The notes below the pieces were generated by a model. The model had not been told where the DNA came from, made no database searches, and worked only from the letters and a program-made list of their open reading frames with translations. A stretch of 64,000 nt of DNA from Mesorhizobium waimense. Lineage in GTDB: Bacteria > Pseudomonadota > Alphaproteobacteria > Rhizobiales > Rhizobiaceae. Position numbers and translations under genes: made by a program. Shown one piece after another: positions 45,023-53,823 of this stretch. Every line of letters begins with the position of its first letter. Positions within the stretch are counted from its first letter, which is position 1. The stretch covers positions 52,844 through 116,843 of the forward strand of contig NZ_QZWZ01000021.1 of assembly GCF_003601975.1 (NCBI RefSeq). Direction: 5' to 3'.

Positions 45023-46828
45023 TCAGGCGCCTTGCCGGACACGATAGAGTTCGATCGGGTTTCCCTTGGTCTCTGCCACCGGCTCGAGCCAGTCCGGCAC
45101 GCTGCCGTGCATCAGCCCGGCGAGAAAGCCTTGCGGCGCCTTTTCGGCCAGGAGCTCGCTTTCCGCGCTGCCGCGGCAAAGCGCGACCAGTCCGACGTGA
45201 TGATCCGCCACGATCTTGCGCGCATCGTCGGCAGAGCCCAGGAAGGCATCGAGCGCCAAGAGGTTGCCGGCGATGTTGCGATGATAGGGCCCGGCGAACA
45301 CGCGATGTCCCGAATATGCCAGGACCGGCGCGCCGAGATTGGAGATCGCCAGCACGGTGGTATCCGGCATGTGGCCGAGCGGCGCAAAGCTCGCCATGCG
45401 GTAGCAGCGATTGTCGGTTTCGCTGCCGGCCGCCACAGTGTTCTTGGATTCGAGCACCACCGAGGTTGCCGCCGCAGCACCAGTCCAGACAGCGTTCACC
45501 GACACCAGCCAGGCCGCGGCCATGCGCAGGACGACGCCGCGTGAAGAGCTGACCTCGACGCGCTGGCGCCATTTGGCGATCCAGGCCGACAGCGGGATGA
45601 CGGCGAAGCCGATCGAGAATGTCGAGCCCCGCACCTGCCAGGCGCTGACGACAAAAGCGACGACCAGCAGCGCAGCCACGAGGCTTTCCTGCCGCCGCCA
45701 GTTTCCGCGGCTAAAGCTGATCGCCATCAGCACGATGGCCACCAGCGGCGTGGCGTAGCGGGCCGCGACGTGGGCCGGCTCATGGGCGAGAAGCGTCAAC
45801 AGCGACTGGGCTTCGTCGATGTGATCGAGCCACAGTTCCTTGAGGCGCGGATCGAGATTGGCATAGGGAGCCGCCAGGCATTGCGGGAACAGCGACACGA
45901 CGACCGCGGCAATGGCTGCGGCGAGCAGGCCGAGCGCTGCGAGGCGCCGTTGCCAGCTGCGAGAAGCGGCATCGATCGAGGCGATGGCGGCAAGGCCGGT
46001 TCCGGCAAGTGCCGCCACGACGAACTGCACGGTCGAGAAGGCGTCGCATTGCGCCTGGCCCCATGCCGAGAAGGGGATGGTGGCAATGAAGACCAAGGCC
46101 GAGACACCGGCAAAGCCGAGGCCGAAATCCCGGGCGATCCGGCTCTCGCCCGACCTGTCGACGACAAACAGCAGAGCGACCGAGACACCGATGGTGGCGA
46201 CATAGGGGACGGTTTCCATGCCGACGGCCAGCGTCAGCGCGGCGCAAAGTCCGGAGAGAAGCGCTGCCGTCCGCCGCACCGGCGCCTCCAGCAGCAGGCA
46301 GAGGCTTGCCATGGTCAGCATCAGCTGGACGTTGTGATGATCGAGCGCCCCCGTCGAATAGATGCCGATGAAATGATACGCCGCAGCGCCGACGACGACG
46401 GAGGGCAAAACCGCGCTCTCGCCGGCGACACTGCGCGCCGCGCGGGTGGTGAAGAACACGGTCAGGAAGAACAGCAGCGACGGCCAGGCAATCTGGGCGA
46501 CATCCTCGGCAAGAGCAGTGCTGCCGGTCAAAGCCTGCACAACAAGAATGATGGTGGCGATCGGCGTGTCGACCAGCCGCGACCAATGCATGACGAAGCC
46601 GCCTTCCAGCCCCATCCGGTACTGGTGCAGGTCGAACCAGCCCTGGCCGCCCAGCATGTCGCGGACCTCGACCAGACGCAGCAGATTGTCATTGTCGCCG
46701 CCGGCATCGGTCAATTCGCGGAAGCCGGTGCCGGCATTGACGGCCAGCGCCACCAGCATGGCAAGCAACGCCAGCATCAAATCGGACTTCCAGGAGGAAG
46801 CGCCGGCCTTGCCTGAGCTCATCGTCAT
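45023..46828 (-). CDS. Multi-spanning membrane protein, GT-C glycosyltransferase-like
   Basis: 601 aa with about 11-12 hydrophobic helices and a soluble C-terminal part (from about residue 470). The first periplasmic loop has an acidic pair and conserved pattern DAGGDNDNLLRLVEVRD, then QYRMGLEGGFVMHWSRLVD, as in oligosaccharyltransferase/ArnT-type GT-C enzymes. It would use a lipid-linked sugar donor outside the inner membrane. It is divergent from a GT2-GtrA pair, which could supply such a donor. The exact product is unknown. Confidence 0.75.
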   Translation of the reverse strand: MTMSSGKAGASSWKSDLMLALLAMLVALAVNAGTGFRELTDAGGDNDNLLRLVEVRDMLGGQGWFDLHQYRMGLEGGFVMHWSRLVDTPIATIILVVQALTGSTALAEDVAQIAWPSLLFFLTVFFTTRAARSVAGESAVLPSVVVGAAAYHFIGIYSTGALDHHNVQLMLTMASLCLLLEAPVRRTAALLSGLCAALTLAVGMETVPYVATIGVSVALLFVVDRSGESRIARDFGLGFAGVSALVFIATIPFSAWGQAQCDAFSTVQFVVAALAGTGLAAIASIDAASRSWQRRLAALGLLAAAIAAVVVSLFPQCLAAPYANLDPRLKELWLDHIDEAQSLLTLLAHEPAHVAARYATPLVAIVLMAISFSRGNWRRQESLVAALLVVAFVVSAWQVRGSTFSIGFAVIPLSAWIAKWRQRVEVSSSRGVVLRMAAAWLVSVNAVWTGAAAATSVVLESKNTVAAGSETDNRCYRMASFAPLGHMPDTTVLAISNLGAPVLAYSGHRVFAGPYHRNIAGNLLALDAFLGSADDARKIVADHHVGLVALCRGSAESELLAEKAPQGFLAGLMHGSVPDWLEPVAETKGNPIELYRVRQGA

Positions 46829-46951
46829 GACCTTTGTCGGAAGGAATGCGGCTTAAACCTAGCCTTAACGGCTTCAATAAATAGTAAAGCCGCCTGAGCG
46901 AGGCCGGCATTTGCGCGGCCAGCGTGCCGAAACAGGCCTCCGGAGACGAAA

Positions 46952-47962
46952 ATGCCGCATGAAGTCCGCCACGAGCCCGACATCGCCGTGCTCCTGCCTT
47001 GCTACAATGAGGAGCCGACGATCGCCGAGGTGGTGCGGCGCTTCCGCGAGGCGCTGCCTTCGGCCGCGATCTATGTCTACGACAACAATTCGCGCGATCT
47101 GACGGCGCTGCGAGCCCGCGCGGCCGGTGCCACCGTCATCCGCGAGCCGCGCCAGGGCAAGGGCAATGTCGTGCGGCGCATGTTCGCCGATATCGAGGCC
47201 GACATCTATCTGATGGCCGATGGCGACGGCACCTATGCGCCGGAGGACGCGCCGCAGCTGATCAACACGCTTTTGACCGAACGCTGCGACATGGTGGTGG
47301 GCACCAGGCGCGGCGTCACCGACGACGCCGGCCGCTCCGGCCATGCCTTCGGCAACCGCATCTTCAACAGCCTCTACAAGCGACTGTTCGGTTCGGACTT
47401 CACCGACATCTTCTCCGGCTACCGCGTCTTCACCCGGCGTTTCGTCAAGAGCTTTCCCGCCGTTTCGGGTGGCTTCGAGATCGAGACCGAAATGTCGGTG
47501 CATGCCTCGCAGCTCAAGCTGCCGGTCAGCGAGATCGCGCTCGACTATGGCCGGCGGCCGGAAGGCTCGTCGTCGAAACTGTCGACCTGGCGCGACGGCG
47601 CCAAGATCCTCTGGATGTTCGCCATGCTGATGAAGGAGACGCAGCCGCTGCGCTTCTTCGGGGCCTTTGCCGTGTTCTTCCTGGGGGCGAGCCTGTTCCT
47701 GATGACGCCGGTGCTGATCGAATTCGCCGAAACCGGTCTGGTGCCGCGCATGCCGACCTGGGTGCTATCGGTCGGTCTGTTGCTCCTGTCCATGCTGGCG
47801 GCGGTGACCGGGCTGATCCTCGATTCGGTATCGCGCGGCCGCGCCGAACAGAAGCGCATCTTCTACCTGTCGATGCCGTCCGGCCGCGTCGAACGGCGTG
47901 AACGGGCCGCTGAGCAGACTGCCCTGAACCCCTCACCGGGCAAGACTCCCCGGGCGGCGTAG
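46952..47962 (+). CDS. GT2-family glycosyltransferase (polyprenyl-phosphate type)
   Basis: 336 aa. The GT-A catalytic domain comes first (IAVLLPCYNEEPTIAEVV; the metal-binding DGDG in LMADGDGTYAPEDA; DIFSGYRVFTRRFVK). Two C-terminal transmembrane helices (about 230-255 and 265-290) are like those of polyisoprenyl-phosphate hexose synthases. It would load a hexose onto undecaprenyl phosphate on the cytoplasmic side. A GtrA flippase-like gene follows 4 bases later. Confidence 0.9.
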   Translation: MPHEVRHEPDIAVLLPCYNEEPTIAEVVRRFREALPSAAIYVYDNNSRDLTALRARAAGATVIREPRQGKGNVVRRMFADIEADIYLMADGDGTYAPEDAPQLINTLLTERCDMVVGTRRGVTDDAGRSGHAFGNRIFNSLYKRLFGSDFTDIFSGYRVFTRRFVKSFPAVSGGFEIETEMSVHASQLKLPVSEIALDYGRRPEGSSSKLSTWRDGAKILWMFAMLMKETQPLRFFGAFAVFFLGASLFLMTPVLIEFAETGLVPRMPTWVLSVGLLLLSMLAAVTGLILDSVSRGRAEQKRIFYLSMPSGRVERRERAAEQTALNPSPGKTPRAA

Positions 47963-47966
47963 AACC

Positions 47967-48341
47967 GTGAACCGTCTCCTTCGCTTCATCCTTGCCGGCG
48001 GCGTCGGTTTCGTCGCCGATGCGGCAGCACTTTGGCTGCTGCTGGCCGTCACGCCGCTTGGCCCGCTTGTCGCCCGCGTGCTTTCGATCGGCTTTGCGCT
48101 GGCCGTCACCTGGCAGTTCAACCGCCATTTGACCTTCTCGCCGTCGAGCCGCGGCATCGCGACAGAGGGCGCTCGCTATGGCGGCGTCGGCATCGCCACC
48201 AGCATCATCAACTACGTCGTTTATTGCGCGATCCTGTTTGCCCTGCCGGCGATGCCGCCGCTGGCGGCGCTTGCCGTCGCCTCGCTGATCGCCATGGCGC
48301 TTTCCTTCCTCGGCTATTCCCGCCTGGTCTTCGACCGATAG
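47967..48341 (+). CDS. GtrA-family membrane protein
   Basis: 124 aa from GTG 47967. Four hydrophobic helices: FILAGGVGFVADAAALWLLL, then GFALAVTWQFNRHLTF (the conserved NRHLTF motif), and two in the C-terminal half. GtrA proteins are thought to flip polyprenyl-phosphate sugars across the inner membrane. The arrangement GT2-GtrA facing a GT-C enzyme is a complete three-part envelope-glycosylation set. Confidence 0.92.
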   Translation: MNRLLRFILAGGVGFVADAAALWLLLAVTPLGPLVARVLSIGFALAVTWQFNRHLTFSPSSRGIATEGARYGGVGIATSIINYVVYCAILFALPAMPPLAALAVASLIAMALSFLGYSRLVFDR

Positions 48342-48410
48342 GCTCTGGCTGATTGGCATAAGCCGCCGAGTTCCTTATATCGGCGACAAGGATCGCGCCG
48401 GAGACCCAAG

Positions 48411-49352
48411 ATGCCCTTGAAAATCGCCGTCCAGATGGACCATGTCTCGTCGGTGTCGATCGCCGGCGACACTTCGTTTGCGCTGTCGCTGGAGGCGCAG
48501 CGGCGCGGCCACCAGCTGTTCCACTACACGCCCGACCGGCTGTCGATGCGCGACAGCAAGGTATTTGCCCGCATCGAGGAAATGCAGGTGCGCGACGAGA
48601 AGGGCAACCACTATTCGCTGGGCGAGAAGGTGCGCACCGACCTGTCCGAGATGGACGTCATTCTGCTGCGCCAGGATCCGCCCTTCGACATGAACTACAT
48701 CACCACCACGCACATCCTCGAGCGCATCCACCCGGAGACTCTGGTCGTCAACGACCCGGCCTGGGTGCGCAACAGCCCGGAAAAGATCTTCGTCACCGAA
48801 TTCCCGGACCTGATGCCGGAAACGCTGATCACCAAGGACCCCATGGAAGTCGCCGCCTTCCGCAAGGAATTCGGCGACATCATCGTCAAGCCACTCTACG
48901 GCAATGGCGGCGCCGGCATCTTCCATCTGCACGAGGCCGACCGCAACCTCGCCTCGCTGCTCGAAATGTTCGGCCAGATGTTCCGCGAGCCCTATATCGT
49001 GCAGCGCTATCTGAAGGACGTGCGCAAGGGCGACAAGCGCATCATCCTGATCGACGGCGAACCGGTGGGCGCCATCAACCGGGTGCCGGCCGAGCACGAT
49101 TCGCGCTCCAACATGCATGTCGGCGGCCGCGCCGAAAAGACCGAGCTGACCGAGCGCGAGCGCGAGATCTGCGCCCGCATCGGGCCATCACTGAAGCAAC
49201 GCGGCTTCATCCTCGTCGGCATCGACGTGATCGGCGACTACATGACCGAGATCAACGTGACCTCGCCGACCGGCGTGCGCGAAGTGCAGCGTTTTGGCGG
49301 TGCCGATATTGCGAGCTTGTTCTGGGACGCAGTTGAGGACAAGAGGCGGTAG
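48411..49352 (+). CDS. gshB: Glutathione synthase
   Basis: 313 aa, GshB family. It joins gamma-glutamylcysteine and glycine with ATP. Motifs: IAVQMDHVSSVSIAGDTSFA at the N-terminus, LLRQDPPFDMNYIT, KPLYGNGGAGIF (ATP-grasp loop), RYLKDVRKGDKRIILIDGEP and the C-terminal TEINVTSPTGVRE. It is a single gene with its own upstream gap. Confidence 0.95.
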   Translation: MPLKIAVQMDHVSSVSIAGDTSFALSLEAQRRGHQLFHYTPDRLSMRDSKVFARIEEMQVRDEKGNHYSLGEKVRTDLSEMDVILLRQDPPFDMNYITTTHILERIHPETLVVNDPAWVRNSPEKIFVTEFPDLMPETLITKDPMEVAAFRKEFGDIIVKPLYGNGGAGIFHLHEADRNLASLLEMFGQMFREPYIVQRYLKDVRKGDKRIILIDGEPVGAINRVPAEHDSRSNMHVGGRAEKTELTEREREICARIGPSLKQRGFILVGIDVIGDYMTEINVTSPTGVREVQRFGGADIASLFWDAVEDKRR

Positions 49353-49613
49353 GACGCAGCGCCTTGCCTGGTGGAACCGCAACGTTCCGCATCGACAGCC
49401 TGCATAGTTGCGCGGCGAGCGGCGGCGTGTTGCGCGGACACGCTTAGAGCTACGGCGGGTAGCATCCTCGCACTCGACATTGCCGGCGGCGCTTTCTTCC
49501 GTGATGCGCTGCCGAGACAGCATTTCGGCAAACATAACGGATACCAATTCGTCCGAAGGCATCGCGTCACGCAGATTGCAGGCGGCACTGCATGCCGCCC
49601 TACCAATCCGCGT

Positions 49614-51119
49614 CTAGACCACGAAGAAGTCGTCCGCGGTGAGCCGGATGCCTGGGTGCACGGTGGCGAACTGGACGGTCGCCGCTCCGCCCACCCCGTC
49701 CACATCGAACAGCAGAGCACCTGTCGTGTCGTCGTAAAGGATATGGTCGCTGTCATCGATGGCCTTGTTGCCGAGCGCGAAGACCGCAGCGAAAAGCGGG
49801 CCGTCCGACAGCCCGACGAATACGGAACTGTCCAGCTGGAACATATCATCAAGCGCATTGAAGTCGTCGATACTGTCGTAGTTCGCCGGCCCAAGCGCGT
49901 CGAACACGAAGATATCCCTGCCCGCGTCGCCGGCCAGCCGGTCGCGGCCGGCGCCGCCATTGAGGATGTCGTCGCCAGCGCCGCCTCGCAGGTCGTCGGA
50001 GCCAACGCCGCCATCAAGGAAATCGTCGCCCGTATCACCTCGGATGGCGTCTGTGCCGGCACCGCCGCTCATCTCGTCATTGCCGGCGCCCCCCTTCAGC
50101 CAATCGGTGGCCGCGCCGCCGATGATCGTGTCGGCGCCTTCGCCGCCGAACAGCTGATCGTGGCCGGCGCCGCCGTCGAGCGTATCGTTGAACGGGGTGC
50201 CGCTGACGCGGTCGTCGCCGCCCAGTGCGGCGACGCCAACGGCACGATCGTAGCTTCCATAGCTCACGGTGTTCGTGGCGTCGCTCAGCGCGATGGATTC
50301 GGCCGGTGGTGTGACTGTGATCGTAATCGTCGCCACATCGCTGTTGCCTTGGCCGTCGGTGGCGTAAACCGTAAAGCTGTCGGTGCCGACGAAGCCGGCC
50401 TCGGGCGTGTAGTCGAACAGATTGTCGCTCAAAAAGCCCGCATGATAGTGCAGGCTGGCGCCGACGTGACCTTGGTGAAACGGGTAGTAGTTGCCGTCGA
50501 AATTCGTGCTCGGCTCAAGGGTGCCGTGGTCCGGCCCGTCCAGGACGACGAAGTTCAGGAGATCGTAGTCGGCATCCGCCGCGCTGAATTTGATATCGTC
50601 GAGAAATTCCCCCTGCGAAACCGATACATTCAGATTGGCGACCGTGGGCGCGTGATTGACGAAGGTGTCGGGCTGAAGCGCGCCGCCCTCCAGGATGATC
50701 TGATGCTGGCCGTACTGGGTGTTTTCGCCACCGAAATATTCGTTGCCCCCGACCCAAGTCACCGTGATGGTGTCGGGGCTGTCGGCGTTGACGGAGACGA
50801 TCCGGGCCGACAGGTAGGCCGCCTGGTCGGTCAGGGTGCGGATGAAATTACCTTCGTTGTCGAAAACCTGCGATTCCACCGTCGACCAGGTCTCGGTCCT
50901 GCCCTCGTGGGTGAAGCTGGTGATGGTGAAGAAGCCGTCGAAGACATCGACCGAAGCCAGGTCGATCCCACCGAATGGGAAATCCGCCTTTGCCCCTATC
51001 GGTCCGATCACGTCGCCGTCGGTTTCCACAATGCTGAAAAGCACCGCGTCAGGGCTCGGACTGGGAAAATCGGGTTCTTCCCATACGGTGAGCTCACTGC
51101 CATTGCTTAAGGTCGGCAT
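49614..51119 (-). CDS. RTX-type calcium-binding secreted protein
   Basis: 501 aa from ATG 51119 (AGGA seven bases upstream). Residues about 150-290 look like a cadherin/Ig-like domain (FDYTPEAGFVGTDSFTVYATDGQGN). About 310-405 carry some eight to nine GGxGxDxLx nonapeptides (for example GGAGHDQLFGGEGADTIIGG). The C-terminal DDFNALDDMFQLDSSVF with the FVV end fits a type I secretion signal. No T1SS ABC/MFP genes are nearby, so secretion must use a transporter elsewhere. The role (adhesion, surface or biofilm) is inferred only from the class. Confidence 0.88.
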   Translation of the reverse strand: MPTLSNGSELTVWEEPDFPSPSPDAVLFSIVETDGDVIGPIGAKADFPFGGIDLASVDVFDGFFTITSFTHEGRTETWSTVESQVFDNEGNFIRTLTDQAAYLSARIVSVNADSPDTITVTWVGGNEYFGGENTQYGQHQIILEGGALQPDTFVNHAPTVANLNVSVSQGEFLDDIKFSAADADYDLLNFVVLDGPDHGTLEPSTNFDGNYYPFHQGHVGASLHYHAGFLSDNLFDYTPEAGFVGTDSFTVYATDGQGNSDVATITITVTPPAESIALSDATNTVSYGSYDRAVGVAALGGDDRVSGTPFNDTLDGGAGHDQLFGGEGADTIIGGAATDWLKGGAGNDEMSGGAGTDAIRGDTGDDFLDGGVGSDDLRGGAGDDILNGGAGRDRLAGDAGRDIFVFDALGPANYDSIDDFNALDDMFQLDSSVFVGLSDGPLFAAVFALGNKAIDDSDHILYDDTTGALLFDVDGVGGAATVQFATVHPGIRLTADDFFVV

Positions 51120-51849
51120 CCAGTCTTCCTCGCTTTTGCGCCTGGCGCGCTGCGGATGTCCCCCGACTTCCGACCATAACATCGTATGCGAGTCGGATCG
51201 GTGACAAACCCCTTCACCTTTTCCATGTTGGTTAATTCTGTCTCGGGCGGCGGCAGTCCGATGGAGTTCTGTGCACTGCGATGACATCCCGTAATGTTCT
51301 TGGCTAAGTCGAAAATCTGTGCTTGTCTTGCTCGACGTCGCTTACGGCCAGATTGCACCGGCTTCGAGCGAGCCAGTTCCTGGGCTTGAGAAAAGATGGT
51401 GGCGCCGGTTCGCACGGTTGCTTTACAGGCATCGAGGCCGTGCCGGTCGATGTCCAGATGATGATCGCGCCGGGCAAGGTCGGCATGCAAATGTTAGGGC
51501 GGATTAATTTATTGCCGCTGGTGCGTTGAGCTGGAATCTGGGCCGGTTTACATAGCAGCTTTGCCACCGCCTGGAAGCGGACATAGCCGGCGACCACTCT
51601 GGAAGTCGCGGTTGCGCCAGAACCGGCCATTCAGTTGACACACGTCCAACGGCGGGAGTTGACCTCTTAGCGGAAGTTAGAACCACTGCCCCTCAAGAAT
51701 GCGCAAGCAGCCTCCTAGACGCCAAAATTCACACGGCAACGCAACTCACGACGCTGGACGAGCTGTCGGCGTTAGATGGGGTTGGTCAATCGAACCTGTT
51801 CACTCGCCCATCGTCTTTAGAGCCCGGGCGTGATTTTATTCAAAGCGCA
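51120..51849. other. Long intergenic stretch with no supported gene
   Basis: About 730 bp between the RTX gene and the ECF42 promoter. Short open frames exist on both strands (for example 51323-51529 +), but none has a good start signal or a recognisable product. Base use is less coding-like than in the neighbours. It may hold decayed sequence. Confidence 0.5.
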
Positions 51850-51876
51850 TGTCGATCCGCCGGGGGCTGGTTCGTC
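51850..51876 (+). promoter_or_regulatory. Predicted ECF42-dependent promoter, site 3
   Basis: TGTCGA (51850-51855), a 17-bp spacer, CGTC (51873-51876), 64 bases before the YciI start at 51941. Same spacing as sites 1 and 2 at 31.2-31.8 kb, and the -10 uses the T variant of CGA/TC. Confidence 0.68.
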
Positions 51877-51940
51877 GACTTATTAGCGAGACTGTTCAGC
51901 GGCCATCACGTCCGCGGCTCGCCTCAGGAGGAGTTCTCAA

Positions 51941-52291
51941 ATGCGCTTCATGTCGTTCGTCACTTCCGCCCACGCTGGACCGCCAACGGCGGAACTCATC
52001 GAGGCGATGAACAAGCTCGCCGACCGGGAAATCAAGGCCGGCCGCATGGTCGACATGGGCGGGCTCACGCCGGTAGCGATGGGCGCGCAGGTGCGCATCG
52101 CCGATGGGAAGCTCAGCGTCATCGACGGCCCGTTCGTCGAGGCGAAGGAGGTCATCGGCGGCTACGCGATCATGGAGTTCCGGAACAAGGAAGAGGCCGT
52201 GGCGTCGGCGGTGGAGTTCATGCAGCTCCACAAGGATTTCATGCCGGATTGGGAGGGCACGTGCGAGGTCCGCGCATTTGCCGGCCCCTGA
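51941..52291 (+). CDS. YciI/DGPF-domain protein, copy 3
   Basis: 116 aa. YCII-related domain with the exact DGPF signature (VIDGPFVEAKEVIGGYAIME) and MRFMSFVTSAHAG at the start. AGGAGGAG lies upstream. It is more distant from copies 1 and 2 than they are from each other. It forms a two-gene ECF42 module with the sigma factor 31 bases downstream. Confidence 0.92.
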   Translation: MRFMSFVTSAHAGPPTAELIEAMNKLADREIKAGRMVDMGGLTPVAMGAQVRIADGKLSVIDGPFVEAKEVIGGYAIMEFRNKEEAVASAVEFMQLHKDFMPDWEGTCEVRAFAGP

Positions 52292-52322
52292 GCCGACGTT
52301 CCTGCAGACGCGGTCGGCGGCC

Positions 52323-53615
52323 ATGACGGTCGCCGACGCCCATCGCACGATCCTCGCCGTGTGGCGGATCGAGCAGCCTCGGCTGATCACCAATCTGGCG
52401 AGGATGCTGCGCGATGTGCCGCTGGCCGAGGATTTGACGCAGGAAGCCCTGCTGGCCGCCCTTGAGCGGTGGCCCGCCACAGGCGTTCCGGAAAAACCCG
52501 GCGCCTGGCTGATGGCGACCGCCAAGCGCCGGGCCCTGGATCATCTGCGCCGCAGCCGGATGCTCGAGCGCAAGCACGACATTATCGCCTGGGACATGGA
52601 GGAGGAGCAGCAGGCCATGCCCGACCTCGACTCGGCCCTGGACGACGACATAGGCGATGAACTACTTCGGCTCATTTTCACCGCCTGTCACCCGCGACTG
52701 TCGCGCGAGGCGCGCGCGGCGCTGGCACTGCGGATGATCTGCGGCCTGACAACCGAGGAGATCGCCAGGGCCTTCCTGCTGCCGGAGGCGACGATCGCCC
52801 AGCGCATCGTGCGCGCGAAGCGGACTCTTTCGGAATCGGGGCTGGCCTACGAGACCCCAAGCGGCGAGGAGCTCTCAAAGCGGCTCTCCTCGGTGCTGGA
52901 GGTCGTCTACCTCATCTTCAACGAAGGCTACACCGCGGCGAGCGGCGAGGACTGGCTGCGCCCCCAGCTCTGCAATGAAGCACTTCGCATGGGCCGCGTG
53001 CTCACCTCCATCGTGCCGCACGAGCCCGAAGCCCATGGACTGCTCGCTCTGATGGAGCTGAACGCCTCGCGCACGGCGGCCCGTACTGACGCAGAGGGCG
53101 AGCCAATCCTCATGCTGGACCAGAACCGCGCACTCTGGGACCAGCTCCAGATCCGGCGCGGGATGCAGGCGCTCGGGCGAGCACGCGAATTAGGCGGAGC
53201 CGGCGGCATTTACGTCCTCCAGGCGACGATTATCGCCTGCCACGCCCAGGCGAGGAAGGCGGGCGATACCGACTGGTCGCGCATCGCCGGACTTTATGCG
53301 GAGCTGGCGGCTGTCGTGTGCTCGCCAATCATCGACCTCAACCGCGCGGTTGCCGTCGGCATGGCCGAGGGCCCAGAAGTGGCGCTGGTGATCGTGGACC
53401 GCCTTGCGCGCGAGCCGGCGCTCAAAGGCTATCACCTGCTGCCGAGCGTTCGCGGCGACCTACTCCACAAGCTCGGCCGTTACGAGGAGGCGCGCGCCGC
53501 GTTCAAAGCGGCCGCGGCGCTGGCGGGCAACAGGCGGGAACATGACCTGCTGAGACAGCGCGCCGCCGAGGCGGCCGACGCAGCGATGTATCCCGGAAGG
53601 CGCGGGTCCTTGTAG
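52323..53615 (+). CDS. ECF42-type RNA polymerase sigma factor, second module
   Basis: 430 aa from ATG 52323. Sigma-2 (LARMLRDVPLAEDLTQEALLAALERW), sigma-4 (CGLTTEEIARAFLLPEATIAQ; RIVRAKRTLSESG) and the long C-terminal ECF42 domain (YLIFNEGYTAASGEDW; DLNRAVAVGMAEGPE). It is a distinct paralogue of the 29587 gene, not a recent copy. Both probably read the same -35/-10 code, since their target genes have matching promoters. Confidence 0.92.
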   Translation: MTVADAHRTILAVWRIEQPRLITNLARMLRDVPLAEDLTQEALLAALERWPATGVPEKPGAWLMATAKRRALDHLRRSRMLERKHDIIAWDMEEEQQAMPDLDSALDDDIGDELLRLIFTACHPRLSREARAALALRMICGLTTEEIARAFLLPEATIAQRIVRAKRTLSESGLAYETPSGEELSKRLSSVLEVVYLIFNEGYTAASGEDWLRPQLCNEALRMGRVLTSIVPHEPEAHGLLALMELNASRTAARTDAEGEPILMLDQNRALWDQLQIRRGMQALGRARELGGAGGIYVLQATIIACHAQARKAGDTDWSRIAGLYAELAAVVCSPIIDLNRAVAVGMAEGPEVALVIVDRLAREPALKGYHLLPSVRGDLLHKLGRYEEARAAFKAAAALAGNRREHDLLRQRAAEAADAAMYPGRRGSL

Positions 53616-53697
53616 AGGTTGCGCATTTTGCCCAGCGCTTAAAGTATGTGTTTTTCCAGCTTTCGGTCTTCGGCTGATTGCCGTTTTCCGGCGGCAA

Positions 53698-53823
53698 ATG
53701 CGTCCGAGCCCGGCGCCGATCGCCGGTGTCGCTTCCGTCATTGACGGCGACACGGTCGAGATTCACGGGCAGCGTATCCGTTTCAACGGCATCGACGCGC
53801 CCGAGTTACATGCGCTTGGGTAA
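53698..53823 (+). pseudogene. Staphylococcal-nuclease-like fragment
   Basis: 41 codons with the SNase N-terminal core ASVIDGDTVEIHGQRIRFNG followed by IDAPEL. The substrate/catalytic DGDT motif is present, but the frame stops at TAA 53821, before the catalytic Arg and Glu. The same frame is open upstream to about 53635 without a signal peptide. It is a truncated remnant of a thermonuclease gene. Confidence 0.6.

Noticed and set aside
49371..51110. 579-codon plus-strand open frame opposite the RTX gene
   Set aside because: The repeats of the RTX gene create a long open antisense frame; no motif or ribosome site was found. The minus-strand calcium-binding repeats are clear.
51319..51529. Small plus-strand gene in the gap upstream of the second ECF42 module
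   Set aside because: Two overlapping frames of similar length, no ribosome site and no recognisable product.
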